This document shows positions 6,664-16,511 of a stretch of 64,000 nucleotides of DNA, piece after piece. The stretch comes from Prolixibacteraceae bacterium (GTDB lineage: Bacteria > Bacteroidota > Bacteroidia > Bacteroidales > Prolixibacteraceae). Positions within the stretch are counted from its first letter, which is position 1, and every line of letters starts with the position of its first letter. The notes under the pieces were generated by a model, which searched no databases, was not told the origin of the DNA, and was given only the letters and a program-made list of their open reading frames with translations. The stretch is from positions 3,455,501 to 3,519,500 of the forward strand of contig CP081303.1 of NCBI GenBank assembly GCA_019720755.1, given 5' to 3'. Made by a program: the position numbers and the translations under genes.

Positions 6664-9117
6664 TTAGAACTTAAACTTAACTCCTAACATAATGGTTTGG
6701 GTTTCAAGATAGTCTTTTTGTGTCATCGTAAAGCCCTGCCCATAAGTAGTGGTTTCAATCTTGTCTGTGTTGAATAAGTCATTTGCATTTACGAATACCT
6801 CACCTTGTCCTTTCATAATGGCTTTTGAAATTCCAAAGTTAAACCTTTGGTGTGATGAGATCTCGCTTTGAGGTCTAATATCTGGTGCATAGTATATATA
6901 GCTCATCTGCATTTGAACTCCATGTTTTAAGTCAAAATTACCATTGATCTTAAAATTATAGGTGTTGTTTGTCTGTTTGTCAATATGATAATCTATCCCA
7001 TTAGGATCTGGATAATAGATGGTACCATCTGTTGCGCCTATGGTGTTTACATACCAGTTCAAGTTGGCATCAAGGGTGAAAAATGATGTTATCTTCTGAT
7101 TGAATACCCACTCAATTCCTTGATTCGTCCCATCTCCAAAGTTGTCTGGAACATAGTTTATCACATTGGTTCGGTTTGGATCCTGTATGGCAACTCTTCC
7201 AATGATATCCTCAATCTTCTTATGATATGCGGATACTGTCATGGCTCCTCCCTTCCAATCATATTTGTATGCCAATTCAAAATTGGTAGTATATTGAGGT
7301 TGTAATGCAGGGTTTCCTGTTCTTAGAATTTCGGGATCATCATACTTAGGGAATGGACGCAACTGAAATTCATCTGGCCTATCAATTCGCTTATTGGCAA
7401 AGAATGATACTTTGTGATTCTCTAGTATGTGATAGGTTAAACGTAGGTTTGGATAGAAGTTAAAGTAGTTGGTTGGATAGTTGTCGTTGTAGTATATATT
7501 GTCGTCACTTAATTGGTAATCTACCCAAGACTGTTCAAATCTCCCACCAACTTCTAAATCTAACTTTTTGTGGATATATACATAGTTAATGTATGCCGCT
7601 AAGACGTTCTCTGTGTAATCAGACCAATCTCCTAGATTTGGGTCCATATATCCTGTGGACGGGTCTCCTGAATAAATGTCATAAGTAATTGGTATATTTC
7701 TTAAGTTAAGAAACACACCTGTTTCGAATCGTCCTGAAGAGGTTGGTTTTACATAATCTAATGTGATGTTGTGGATATATTCACTGACGATAAGGTGGGT
7801 AGAATCATTCTTCGTAGCTCCTTGTTGAATGCCATCTGCATTATAGAAGCTGTCCGAAAATGGAAACAATTCATCTTCTCGTCCTCCTGTTCCATGGTAT
7901 GCAATGTCAAGAGTATGTCCTTTTTGTTCAAAATCGTGGTGATATAGTGCTGCGATATTAAGGAATTTGGTGTCTTCGTTCTCTGTCCACTCCCACAGTC
8001 TGTTGTCTTTGCCTGCAGAGTTATATATATATGGAACATCCCCATGGTCCACGTGGTATTCGTCTTCCCATAAACCATAGACTGTGATTTTATTCTGTTG
8101 ATCGATAAACCAATCTACCCCAAACTTTACATTATAAAAGAGTTGTTCTCGCATCTCCGAGAATTGTTGGTCTGTTATGTCCCCGTTATCGTATATTCTT
8201 TGAGAAAATATATTGCTATTAATTTTCTTCCTAGCTGTAGCATCTGCTTGGATAAAATAGTTAATCTTTTCAGACCTATAGTTTAATAGAATACTCGGAG
8301 TAACCTTCGGAGTAAATCGATATTTGTCTTGGATAGATATACCTGCTATATTCTGTGGAGAGTTTGTGAGTTCTCCAACCCCTGTAGAGAGTGAAACTTC
8401 TCCATTGAATCCCTTTTTGATCTCTTTCTTATAGACAATGTTGATGATTCCTGCATTTCCTTTGCTATCATATTTAGAAGATGGATTATTTATAATCTCA
8501 ATCTTTTCAATATTTGATGAAGAAATTGCATCTAGGTTCGTTGCAGTCCCAAAGCCTGTTAAGCTAGATTGATGTCCATCAACTAAAACTAATACATTCT
8601 TGCTCCCTCTCAACGATACCGTTCCATCCCCATCAATGGAAACTCCTGGGAGGTTTTGCATTGCCTTTAGTACTGATCCTCCTGACTGAGAGATATTCTG
8701 ATCTAATTTATAACTTTTTTTCTGTAGCCCGTTAGATTGCCCATCTTTACTTGCAACCACACTTACAGCATCTAGTTGTTGAATATCCTGTTCTAAATAT
8801 ATCTTTCCAATGTAATAATTGGGATTTTTTTTACTAACAAATAAGGATTGGGTGTTTTTTTTGTATCCAAGAGTGTTGATAGTGATGGAGATATCTCCCT
8901 CTTTCTTAATGGATATAGAAAATTGTCCATTCTCGTTTGTAATTCCTCCAGAGAGAAAGTTGGCGTTTTTGTCCATTACTCTTACGGTGGAAAATGGAAT
9001 GGTGGTTTGATTTTTTTTATCTAATACGATACCACTTATTTTTATTTGTGCTAATAGTGGAAAGTGAAGAATAAATACAAAAAGAAGTAGTATAAACCTT
9101 CTATTTTGATGTCTCAT
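6664..9117 (-). CDS. TonB-dependent receptor-like outer membrane protein
   Basis: 817 residues with an N-terminal signal peptide (basic start, hydrophobic stretch, end near LLAQ at 23). Residues about 25-110 form a carboxypeptidase-D-like regulatory domain (GIVLDKKNQTTIPFSTVRV). A plug domain follows (GGSVLKAMQNLPGVSIDGDGTVSLRGSKN split over 145-175), then a long outer-membrane beta barrel ending in an aromatic/hydrophobic strand, MLGVKFKF. The pattern fits the Bacteroidota 'outer membrane beta-barrel' receptors that lack a paired SusD protein; none is next to it here. It may import a siderophore, peptide or other ligand, but the substrate cannot be read from the sequence. Stands alone between two terminators. 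Confidence 0.88.
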   Translation of the reverse strand: MRHQNRRFILLLFVFILHFPLLAQIKISGIVLDKKNQTTIPFSTVRVMDKNANFLSGGITNENGQFSISIKKEGDISITINTLGYKKNTQSLFVSKKNPNYYIGKIYLEQDIQQLDAVSVVASKDGQSNGLQKKSYKLDQNISQSGGSVLKAMQNLPGVSIDGDGTVSLRGSKNVLVLVDGHQSSLTGFGTATNLDAISSSNIEKIEIINNPSSKYDSKGNAGIINIVYKKEIKKGFNGEVSLSTGVGELTNSPQNIAGISIQDKYRFTPKVTPSILLNYRSEKINYFIQADATARKKINSNIFSQRIYDNGDITDQQFSEMREQLFYNVKFGVDWFIDQQNKITVYGLWEDEYHVDHGDVPYIYNSAGKDNRLWEWTENEDTKFLNIAALYHHDFEQKGHTLDIAYHGTGGREDELFPFSDSFYNADGIQQGATKNDSTHLIVSEYIHNITLDYVKPTSSGRFETGVFLNLRNIPITYDIYSGDPSTGYMDPNLGDWSDYTENVLAAYINYVYIHKKLDLEVGGRFEQSWVDYQLSDDNIYYNDNYPTNYFNFYPNLRLTYHILENHKVSFFANKRIDRPDEFQLRPFPKYDDPEILRTGNPALQPQYTTNFELAYKYDWKGGAMTVSAYHKKIEDIIGRVAIQDPNRTNVINYVPDNFGDGTNQGIEWVFNQKITSFFTLDANLNWYVNTIGATDGTIYYPDPNGIDYHIDKQTNNTYNFKINGNFDLKHGVQMQMSYIYYAPDIRPQSEISSHQRFNFGISKAIMKGQGEVFVNANDLFNTDKIETTTYGQGFTMTQKDYLETQTIMLGVKFKF

Positions 9118-9328
9118 ACTATGGATAGTTTTTATTGATAATAAAATTATTTGTAATTATAATCAATTGTAGTTTTGTGTTATACCATAGTATTCTAGTT
9201 CTAACTATATTTAATATAATAAATGTGAAATCATTAAATTCAGGTATTTTGTACTAGTTTTCAGTAGGCTATTTTGACATACTTTATAAGAAGAGACTTC
9301 TCTTCTCGATTTCTATCCATTTAGTAAA

Positions 9329-9368
9329 CAAAAAAAGGAGCAGTACTTTGTCTGTACTACTCCTTTGG
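9329..9368 (-). terminator. Terminator of the POT transporter gene
   Basis: AAAGGAG-C-AGTAC and GTACT-A-CTCCTTT pair with one mismatch around a short loop. On the minus strand the stem is followed by a run of T (plus-strand A run at 9330-9336). Confidence 0.75.
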
Positions 9369-9392
9369 TATAATAATAAGATATTATCGTTT

Positions 9393-11027
9393 CTATTCAA
9401 ATCTTTCGATCTTTTTCATGATAGAGAAGATAAACGAAGCTGCAATTAAACAAAGAACGATAAATACAGCCCATACTTGCCATATTTCGAATTTATCATA
9501 CATGTAACTACCAACACCTAGAAGTAGGTTTCCAACCGCAGTGGCACCCAACCAAGCACCTTGCATGATACCTTGATATTTAGGAGGAGATACTTTTGAA
9601 ACAAATGATAGTCCCATTGGGCTTAAGAATAGTTCGGCAATCGTTAAAGTAAAATAAGTTCCGATCAACCATCCTGTTCCTACACGTGCATGTTCGGTGT
9701 TTGCTTGTGCATCAGCCAAAGTACCCAAATGAAGTGATCCGATAAGTAGAATAGCAAATCCAATTGCAGTAATCAACATACCATAACCAATCTTACGTGG
9801 TGCTGAAGGCTCTTTTCCTCTTTTATTCAACCATGCAAAGTATCCCACAATAATAGGTGTTAAGAACACAATCATTGTTGGGTTAAAGTGCTGGAATAAC
9901 TCTGGAGAGAATGCATTTACAAGATCATTGTTGATGTAAAAAAGATAGATTCCAATACATGATGCAATCAATACAGCAATAGATACCAATTGATTTTTAA
10001 GGTCATTTCTATTTATAATAATACTACGCAACGATAGGATACCAGCAACAATAGTAAGTAGAGACCAAATATTGAACACAAGGTATGTTCCAGGTCCTAC
10101 CTCTTGCACTGTAAAGTCTTTTGCAAACATTGTCATAGTAAGTCCATTCTGGTGGAATGCCATCCAGAAGAAGATTACTGTAGCAAACACTAGGAATAGA
10201 GCGATAAGACGTTGTTTCGTCTCTTCTTTAGACATCTCTGCAACTTCTCCATTTTCAGTTGTTTTCACTTGAACATCAGGAAGTTTGTGCTTAAACACCA
10301 TATAGATAATAAATGAGAATATCATCATTCCACCTGCAACTCCAAATGCCCAGTTAAATGCTGAACTATATGCAGTTAGATAATCGTTGCAGAATTGAGT
10401 TAGATCAACATGTGATCCCATCATATTATCTGCAATAGATTGTAATTGAGAAGTGCTCTCTAATGTTTTATCTTGGAATTGATGTATTAATGAAGGAAGT
10501 TCGTCATTACGAATAAATCCCTCTTTTTTAATAAACCAATTGATTGTTGAAGAAGCAACAGTTGGTGCAAATAAGGCTCCAATATTGATTCCCATATAGA
10601 AGATAGAAAATGCTGAATCTCGAAGGTGTGAATATTTAGGATCGTCATATAACTGTCCAACAACTGCTTGTAAGTTTCCTTTAAAAAGACCATTACCTAA
10701 TGCAATGACAGCCAATGCTCCAATAGTAAACGTTAAATTCAATCCAGGAACAGCCATGAATATATAACCTGCGAGCATGGTAATCAAACCAACACCAATG
10801 ACGCCTTTGAAATTTTTTGTTCTGTCGGCAATGATTCCACCAACTAACGCAAGTCCATATATAGCTCCATAAAAACCACTATAAATTTTACCGGCTTCAG
10901 TACCTGACATTCCATATTTTGCCATAAGATAATACACCAAGATACCCATCATGGTATAGAATCCAAATCGCTCACCCATGTTTGCAAAGAAGGCAATCAA
11001 GAGTCCCTTCGGATGTTTTTTTAGCAT
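9393..11027 (-). CDS. POT family proton/oligopeptide symporter
   Basis: 544 residues, polytopic inner membrane protein. The POT family signature near the N terminus is visible as GERFGFYTMMGILVYYL, the glutamate-arginine pair being used for proton coupling. Twelve or more hydrophobic segments are present, with a longer soluble stretch near residues 175-215 and one near 260. The family imports di- and tripeptides with protons. A lone gene: it is preceded by its own predicted promoter (TATATTTG at 11080-11073 on the minus strand) and followed by a terminator. Peptide uptake would go well with the cytoplasmic dipeptidyl peptidase III encoded about 11 kb away, but nothing links them directly. Confidence 0.92.
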   Translation of the reverse strand: MLKKHPKGLLIAFFANMGERFGFYTMMGILVYYLMAKYGMSGTEAGKIYSGFYGAIYGLALVGGIIADRTKNFKGVIGVGLITMLAGYIFMAVPGLNLTFTIGALAVIALGNGLFKGNLQAVVGQLYDDPKYSHLRDSAFSIFYMGINIGALFAPTVASSTINWFIKKEGFIRNDELPSLIHQFQDKTLESTSQLQSIADNMMGSHVDLTQFCNDYLTAYSSAFNWAFGVAGGMMIFSFIIYMVFKHKLPDVQVKTTENGEVAEMSKEETKQRLIALFLVFATVIFFWMAFHQNGLTMTMFAKDFTVQEVGPGTYLVFNIWSLLTIVAGILSLRSIIINRNDLKNQLVSIAVLIASCIGIYLFYINNDLVNAFSPELFQHFNPTMIVFLTPIIVGYFAWLNKRGKEPSAPRKIGYGMLITAIGFAILLIGSLHLGTLADAQANTEHARVGTGWLIGTYFTLTIAELFLSPMGLSFVSKVSPPKYQGIMQGAWLGATAVGNLLLGVGSYMYDKFEIWQVWAVFIVLCLIAASFIFSIMKKIERFE

Positions 11028-11072
11028 AGCTATTCGTTTAATTAATTTGTTCTAAATAAATTCCTATTATCG

Positions 11073-11080
11073 CAAATATA
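11073..11080 (-). promoter_or_regulatory. Predicted -7 element of POT transporter gene
   Basis: TATATTTG on the minus strand fits TAnnTTTG and would start a transcript with a ~40-base untranslated leader. No clear -33 element is seen. Confidence 0.4.
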
Positions 11081-11299
11081 GTTCTTTTTTTATTTTAGAT
11101 TAGTGCATTCTTATGCTAATTTTATGTTGTATGATAGTGTAAACATATGATTTTTATTAGTTTGTAATCTTCTGCTCTTGATCTCTAATGAATTACAATT
11201 TGTTTGTCAAAACGTTTTATTGTAACTTAGAACAAACTAGTATTTTTTCTTTTTTAACTTTTACCATTTCTTACCCAGTTATTTATTATATAATATTCT

Positions 11300-12826
11300 A
11301 TGAAGTTATGGAGTCCAACACAGATCCTAGAATGGGATCTAATAACATGTAGAACTGAGGGTATTACCTCTATTGAGTTGATGTACCGCGCTGCATCAAA
11401 ATGGGTTCAGTCATTTACAAAGTATTATCCCAAAAGATTCTCGGTGTTAGTGGTCGTTGGTCCTGGTAATAACGGAGGAGATGGTCTTGTCATTGCTTCT
11501 TTACTCTATGAACTTGGCTACACCGTGAAGATATATGCTGTACACCCTTCTGTGACTAAAAGTGATGATGCATTGTTTTATTATCATGAACTTGTTGAAA
11601 AAAGTAAGATTGAAATATGCTATTTTCCACAGTCTCCTCAAGATGTTTTTATGACGTTGTCTTCTCCTTCAGTGGTTGTTGATGCGCTCTTTGGTATAGG
11701 TCTTTCACGAAATATAAGAGGAGCTTATCAAGAAGTGGTGGAATGGATGAATCGTATTGTAGAACCTATTGTATCAGTGGATGTGCCTTCAGGATTATCT
11801 TTAAGAAACTTTAAAAAACAGTCCGGTAGTATTGTGCAAGCAACACATACTTTTACTTTTGAAGTGCCCAAAGTAGACTTTTTCTTCCCAGAGAATGCTC
11901 CTCTTATTGGAGAATTGTGTACTATTCCTATTGGGTTGACAGAAAATGGGTTGGATGGAGAGACTCCAATTTGTGAGTATATCACTATTTCATGGATTAC
12001 ATCTCATTTAATTGCTCCGAAACGATACTCTCATAAGGGGACTTATGGTCATGCAATGATTATTGCAGGATCAGAAGGAATGATGGGAGCATCTATCTTA
12101 GCTTGTAAAGGTGCATTGTCTGGAGGATGTGGGCTTATTACGACCCATATTCCCAATTCATATGAGACTCTAATACATCAATCTGTTCCCGAACTGTTAG
12201 TCTCTTCAGATGAAAGTAATCAGTGCTTCTCTTCCCTACCAAAAATGGATGGTATCAAGGCTATTGGTATTGGCCCAGGATTAGGCCAAAGTGCTATTAC
12301 ACAAGAGGCCCTCTATTTGCTTATGAGAAAATATCATTATCCCATGGTGTTAGATGCAGATGCTTTAAATATCTTATCCGACAATCCAGATTGGCTAATA
12401 GAGATTCCTGGGAACTCTATTTTAACCCCTCATCTTAAGGAATTTGATCGTCTATTTGGGACCTCTTTTGATACATGGGAGCGTATTGAAAAAGCAAAAC
12501 GTATAGCTATATTTTATCGAATTAATATACTTATTAAGGGGAAGAACAGTATTATTGTGGATCGTTACGGTAGCTGGAGTATCAATAGTAGTGGAAATTC
12601 GGTATTATCTAAGGGGGGAAGTGGAGATGTATTAACGGGGTTGATTACATCCCTTATTGCGCGTGGTTACAGAGCTGAAGTTGCCTTGCGTCTAGGAGTT
12701 TGGATTCATGGAAAAGCAGGAGATGTCTTTGCAGCACAAGGGGATAATGTGAGTTTGAATATTTCTACATTGCCAACTTATATTGGAAGAGTTTGGGAGT
12801 TGTTACAAAATTCCTCTTCCAAATAA
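11300..12826 (+). CDS. nnr: Bifunctional NAD(P)H-hydrate epimerase / ADP-dependent dehydratase
   Basis: 508 residues combining the two repair activities for hydrated NAD(P)H. The N-terminal epimerase domain (about 1-215) contains GPGNNGGDGLV, the typical YjeF-N motif. The C-terminal kinase-like dehydratase domain (about 230-500) contains GIGPGLGQ, DADALNIL and the NSVLSKGGSGDVLTG motif that holds the catalytic aspartate. The fused form and length are normal for bacteria. It is followed after 72 bases by the DUF4831 gene on the same strand. No oddity seen. Confidence 0.95.
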   Translation: MKLWSPTQILEWDLITCRTEGITSIELMYRAASKWVQSFTKYYPKRFSVLVVVGPGNNGGDGLVIASLLYELGYTVKIYAVHPSVTKSDDALFYYHELVEKSKIEICYFPQSPQDVFMTLSSPSVVVDALFGIGLSRNIRGAYQEVVEWMNRIVEPIVSVDVPSGLSLRNFKKQSGSIVQATHTFTFEVPKVDFFFPENAPLIGELCTIPIGLTENGLDGETPICEYITISWITSHLIAPKRYSHKGTYGHAMIIAGSEGMMGASILACKGALSGGCGLITTHIPNSYETLIHQSVPELLVSSDESNQCFSSLPKMDGIKAIGIGPGLGQSAITQEALYLLMRKYHYPMVLDADALNILSDNPDWLIEIPGNSILTPHLKEFDRLFGTSFDTWERIEKAKRIAIFYRINILIKGKNSIIVDRYGSWSINSSGNSVLSKGGSGDVLTGLITSLIARGYRAEVALRLGVWIHGKAGDVFAAQGDNVSLNISTLPTYIGRVWELLQNSSSK

Positions 12827-12898
12827 TTGGTAGGAAAAGAAAATAATATGAAATTTACGTCCAAGTATTAATCTATATTGTAAACTATTTCTTTTATT

Positions 12899-14017
12899 AT
12901 GAAGACTTTTAAGATATTGGCTCTTTTGATGTTCTGCAACCTATTGGTTATGGCTGCACCAGATCGTAAAAAAGGGGAGGAAGTGAAGGTCCCTTATCAA
13001 AATGGACCTGTATATGCACTTCCTGCTACAGGGATACGTGTTTATGTTGATGCTGTTTATGAGGAATTTATCCCTGGTCCGTATCAAAAGTATGCTGAAG
13101 AGTTGTTGCAAATTACCAATACCAAGAAAAAGTCTTTCGCTTCATGGAAGATTAAGACGATTAGATTCGGGTCGTTTGTTACTGCTGATGCTGCGGAGTA
13201 TCACCAAGTGAAGAGTGAGAACATGACACATTTATCAGTTAATAGTTACGGGATAATAAAAGGGATTAATGGTGAGTTTGAAGACCAAATTACTCCAATA
13301 CCTTGTTCTCAAAATGACTTTATGACAATAGAGCCTTCTTCTTTTTCATGGAATGATCTCTCTATTCAAGAGTTCGTTCAAGTGAATGATTCTCTTCCTG
13401 AACAGTGGGTGAAGCTTTCAGAGAAGCAAAAGGCATATGATGCAGCACATACCATCACCAAGTTAAGAAAACGTAGATTTCATATGTTGTCTTCAGAGTA
13501 TGAGACTGTTCCACCAGATGGTGATGCTTATAAGGTTGTTGTTGATCAATTGAAAAAGATCGAAAATAGATATACTGAGTTGTTTACAGGTAAGCATATC
13601 AAACGCACCCGTTCATTTGTTTTCGATGTGGTTCCTGGCAATAGTGCGATTGTGGCTTTCCGATTCGATTCACAAAAAGGAGTAGTTCCTACTTCGGATC
13701 TTTCAGGTAAGCCAATGATGTTAAGTGTTACTGCTAATGCACAAATGAAATCATCTCTTAAAAAGCAATCTGGTGCTAGTTCAGTATCTCCTGAAGGATT
13801 GTACTACAGAATGCCATGTCTGTCAGAGATCGTTTTAATGGATGGTACAAAAGTGATTGCAACATCAAAGATGATGATTGCTCAACAAGGGGTGAGATTC
13901 CCTTTATCCCCAAATTTCTGTGTCAAAGAGAATAAATACGAAATTACCTATAACCAGAATACAGGGGCATTGAATAGCGTAAAGCAGTTGGTTCCTTTAA
14001 AAGTGGAAGAGGATTAA
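12899..14017 (+). CDS. DUF4831 family exported protein
   Basis: 372 residues with a signal peptide (MKTFKILALLMFCNLLVMA), so it is exported to the periplasm or the outer membrane side. The body resembles the Bacteroidota DUF4831 family: an early 'YALPATGIRVYVDAVYEE' type strand followed by FIPGPYQKYAEELL, and a beta-rich C-terminal half. No catalytic motif can be named and the family has no established function. It lies after nnr with no terminator between them and may be co-transcribed; a strong terminator closes the unit. Confidence 0.7.
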   Translation: MKTFKILALLMFCNLLVMAAPDRKKGEEVKVPYQNGPVYALPATGIRVYVDAVYEEFIPGPYQKYAEELLQITNTKKKSFASWKIKTIRFGSFVTADAAEYHQVKSENMTHLSVNSYGIIKGINGEFEDQITPIPCSQNDFMTIEPSSFSWNDLSIQEFVQVNDSLPEQWVKLSEKQKAYDAAHTITKLRKRRFHMLSSEYETVPPDGDAYKVVVDQLKKIENRYTELFTGKHIKRTRSFVFDVVPGNSAIVAFRFDSQKGVVPTSDLSGKPMMLSVTANAQMKSSLKKQSGASSVSPEGLYYRMPCLSEIVLMDGTKVIATSKMMIAQQGVRFPLSPNFCVKENKYEITYNQNTGALNSVKQLVPLKVEED

Positions 14018-14039
14018 TTTTAATAAGATAAATAATAAA

Positions 14040-14084
14040 GAGGTTTGTACATATATATAGGTTTGATGTACAAACCTTTTTTTT
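14040..14084 (+). terminator. Terminator after DUF4831 gene
   Basis: AGGTTTGTACAT pairs with ATGTACAAACCT across a 13-base loop and is followed by eight T. Confidence 0.85.
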
Positions 14085-14103
14085 ATAATATAGTAAATCA
14101 CAG

Positions 14104-14853
14104 ATGAGCAATAAAAAGCAACTAGAGTGTATTATAGTAGATAAATGTAATACATCATTAGATGGGAAATATCTTCCATTGGCAACCCAAATGGCTGACA
14201 CTCTTCAGATTCGAGAAGACGAAATTTTGTCAGATAAAGATTTTGAGATGATCGCTTCAGGAGTTGTATATGCTGCTTCGATACATCTCTCTTTAACAGA
14301 GGGTTTGATGATTGATGACGAAGAGATAGCGATGGCTTTTGGTATCTCTATTCCACAAATGGAGGAGATGGCAAACCATCTTTTTCAACTAGAGTCGTTA
14401 TTAGGTGCTAGCGATGCTGAAATGGATCGTATGGAAACAGAGGTCGATTTGCCCAAAGAGACAAAAGTTGAAGATCCTGAAATCTTGTCAAGTGGTCCAC
14501 TTACAATCAATCGTTTTGCAGTGACTCTTACTCCCAAACAACTGTTCGTAGACTTCTTAAACAGAATGGAAGTAAGTGAAACTCCTTTACATATGGAACA
14601 TTTTAGAAATCAGAGTTCTGTATACCTAATTGATGATAAAGAGGATGTTCATCTTGGAGCCCCTGAACTGTTCTTAGCACCTCATGCTGAGAATATGGTG
14701 CAAATGGAGTTAACCAAAGAGTTTGTGGATTCTAAATATTGGCCTACTGGTATCGATATGGATCACCTATTAAGTTGGTTTGACTATAGCATCTCTATTA
14801 TGGTGACAGATTTACATGCACCCAATGCTTTGATTCACGATATTGAGGAATAA
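14104..14853 (+). CDS. Unknown acidic protein
   Basis: 249 residues, no signal peptide and no membrane segment, strongly acidic, with many Asp/Glu in a linker near residues 115-130 (TEVDLPKETKVEDPE). The N-terminal half looks helical; the C-terminal part is mixed. I do not recognise a family. It starts 20 bases after a terminator, so it has its own promoter or depends on read-through, and it lies 101 bases before the MFS carrier on the same strand. It may be a cytoplasmic accessory protein conserved only in relatives. No function is proposed. Confidence 0.65.
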   Translation: MSNKKQLECIIVDKCNTSLDGKYLPLATQMADTLQIREDEILSDKDFEMIASGVVYAASIHLSLTEGLMIDDEEIAMAFGISIPQMEEMANHLFQLESLLGASDAEMDRMETEVDLPKETKVEDPEILSSGPLTINRFAVTLTPKQLFVDFLNRMEVSETPLHMEHFRNQSSVYLIDDKEDVHLGAPELFLAPHAENMVQMELTKEFVDSKYWPTGIDMDHLLSWFDYSISIMVTDLHAPNALIHDIEE

Positions 14854-14954
14854 TATTATTTTAAATTTAATATAAAGAGTGATTGGTCATTAATCATATT
14901 GGTTGTATGGCACAATTGCTATTTTTACACTCATAACATAGAATTACAAATAAC

Positions 14955-16328
14955 ATGAATACTGCACAAAAATCTTTACGTGACAAACCTGTCGCGAGGT
15001 GGTCTGCTCTGATCATCGTTTCAATAACCATGTTCTGTGGTTATTTCTTTACAGATGTAATGTCTCCGTTAAAACCTCTATTGGAGAAAGACCTTGGTTG
15101 GACTAGTGGTGACTACGGCTGGTTTACTAGTGCCTACGGTTGGTTCAATGTGTTTTTCTTTATGCTTTTTATTGGGGGAATTATCCTCGATAAAGTAGGA
15201 GCGAGAATTACAGGACTACTGGCTTCAGGTATTATGGTTATCGGTGCATCATTAAAGTATTATGCTATCGCGAATACATTTCCTGAGGGTGCTACTATTC
15301 TAGGACATTCAAAGCAAGTTGCACTTGCAGCACTTGGATTTGCTATTTTTGGAACAGGTGTTGAAATTATGGGTATTACGGTATCTAAGATTATTGTGCG
15401 TTGGTTCAAAGGGTATGAGATGGCATTGGCAATGGGGCTTCAAGTAGCTGTTGCACGTATCGGAACCCTTTTGGCGATGGCTGCACCTTTAAGAATCGTT
15501 GACTATTTTCATGGCAATATTGCTGCTCCATTGGCGTTCTGTTTGGTTCTATTGATCATTGGCTTTCTTTCTTATTTCGTTTACATTGTGATGGATAAGA
15601 AACTAGAGGCATCTATGGAAAAAGTAGAGGATGGTCAAGAGTCTGATTCAGAAGAAGGGTTCTCATTCAAAGATCTAAAGGCAGTCTTTGCCAATAGAGG
15701 TTTTTGGTATATCGCAATCCTTTGTGTATTATTCTACTCTTCGGTATTTCCATTCTTGAAATATGCAACAGACTTCTTTATTAATAAATTTGGAATGGCA
15801 CCAGAAAGAGCTGGAGATCTTCCGGGATTATTGCCTTTAGGTACTCTTTTCTTGACTCCTATCTTTGGAGGTATTTATGATAAAGTAGGTAAAGGTGCTA
15901 CGATTATGATTATTGGATCTATTCTATTGGTTCTTATTCATGGATTGTTTGCTGTAGAGGGTTTAACTAACGTTACTTTGGCTGTGATATTGGTACTTCT
16001 TTTAGGGGTAGCTCTTTCTCTTGTTCCTTCAGCAATGTGGCCATCTGTAGCAAAAATTATTCCTGAGAAACAGTTAGGAACAGCTTTTTCGATGATCTTC
16101 TGGGTACAAAACTGGGGACTAATGGGAGTACCTCTTTTGATTGGTGTAGTTCTTGAAAAGTTTTGTATTACCTCTGCTCCAGGTGCAGAAAAGGTTACAT
16201 ACAACTATCATATACCGATGTTAATCTTTATGGGTTTTGGTGTTTTAAGTGTGGTATTTGCCTTCCTACTTAAAAATGCTGATAAAAAGAAAGGTTATGG
16301 ATTAGAACTTCCTAACATGAAAAAGTAA
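14955..16328 (+). CDS. Major facilitator superfamily transporter
   Basis: 457 residues with about 12 hydrophobic segments. The loop between the second and third helices reads GGIILDKVGARITG, an MFS motif A variant, and a related GGIYDKVGKGATI lies in the second half. A charged cytoplasmic loop (about residues 215-240, EDGQESDSEEGF) separates the halves. The helix-lining residues do not tell the substrate; organic anion or sugar-acid carriers share such features. It follows the unknown acidic gene and ends in a clear terminator. Function beyond secondary transport is not assigned. Confidence 0.85.
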   Translation: MNTAQKSLRDKPVARWSALIIVSITMFCGYFFTDVMSPLKPLLEKDLGWTSGDYGWFTSAYGWFNVFFFMLFIGGIILDKVGARITGLLASGIMVIGASLKYYAIANTFPEGATILGHSKQVALAALGFAIFGTGVEIMGITVSKIIVRWFKGYEMALAMGLQVAVARIGTLLAMAAPLRIVDYFHGNIAAPLAFCLVLLIIGFLSYFVYIVMDKKLEASMEKVEDGQESDSEEGFSFKDLKAVFANRGFWYIAILCVLFYSSVFPFLKYATDFFINKFGMAPERAGDLPGLLPLGTLFLTPIFGGIYDKVGKGATIMIIGSILLVLIHGLFAVEGLTNVTLAVILVLLLGVALSLVPSAMWPSVAKIIPEKQLGTAFSMIFWVQNWGLMGVPLLIGVVLEKFCITSAPGAEKVTYNYHIPMLIFMGFGVLSVVFAFLLKNADKKKGYGLELPNMKK

Positions 16329-16350
16329 TTTAGTCTATATAGTGATACAA

Positions 16351-16384
16351 AGAAGAGAAGTCGTGAACGGCTTCTCTTTTTTTG
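16351..16384 (+). terminator. Terminator after MFS gene
   Basis: AGAGAAGTCG pairs with CGGCTTCTCT around TGAA, followed by seven T. Confidence 0.85.
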
Positions 16385-16511
16385 TCTTTAATTCCTTTAT
16401 ACTTCAGAATTTACTTTACCGATGTTCGAGTACGACTAGCTTTATCTTATTTAAAACAATGAACAAAAACTTAGCTAGGCATAAGCTCACTTTTGAATCT
16501 TTTTAAGAATT

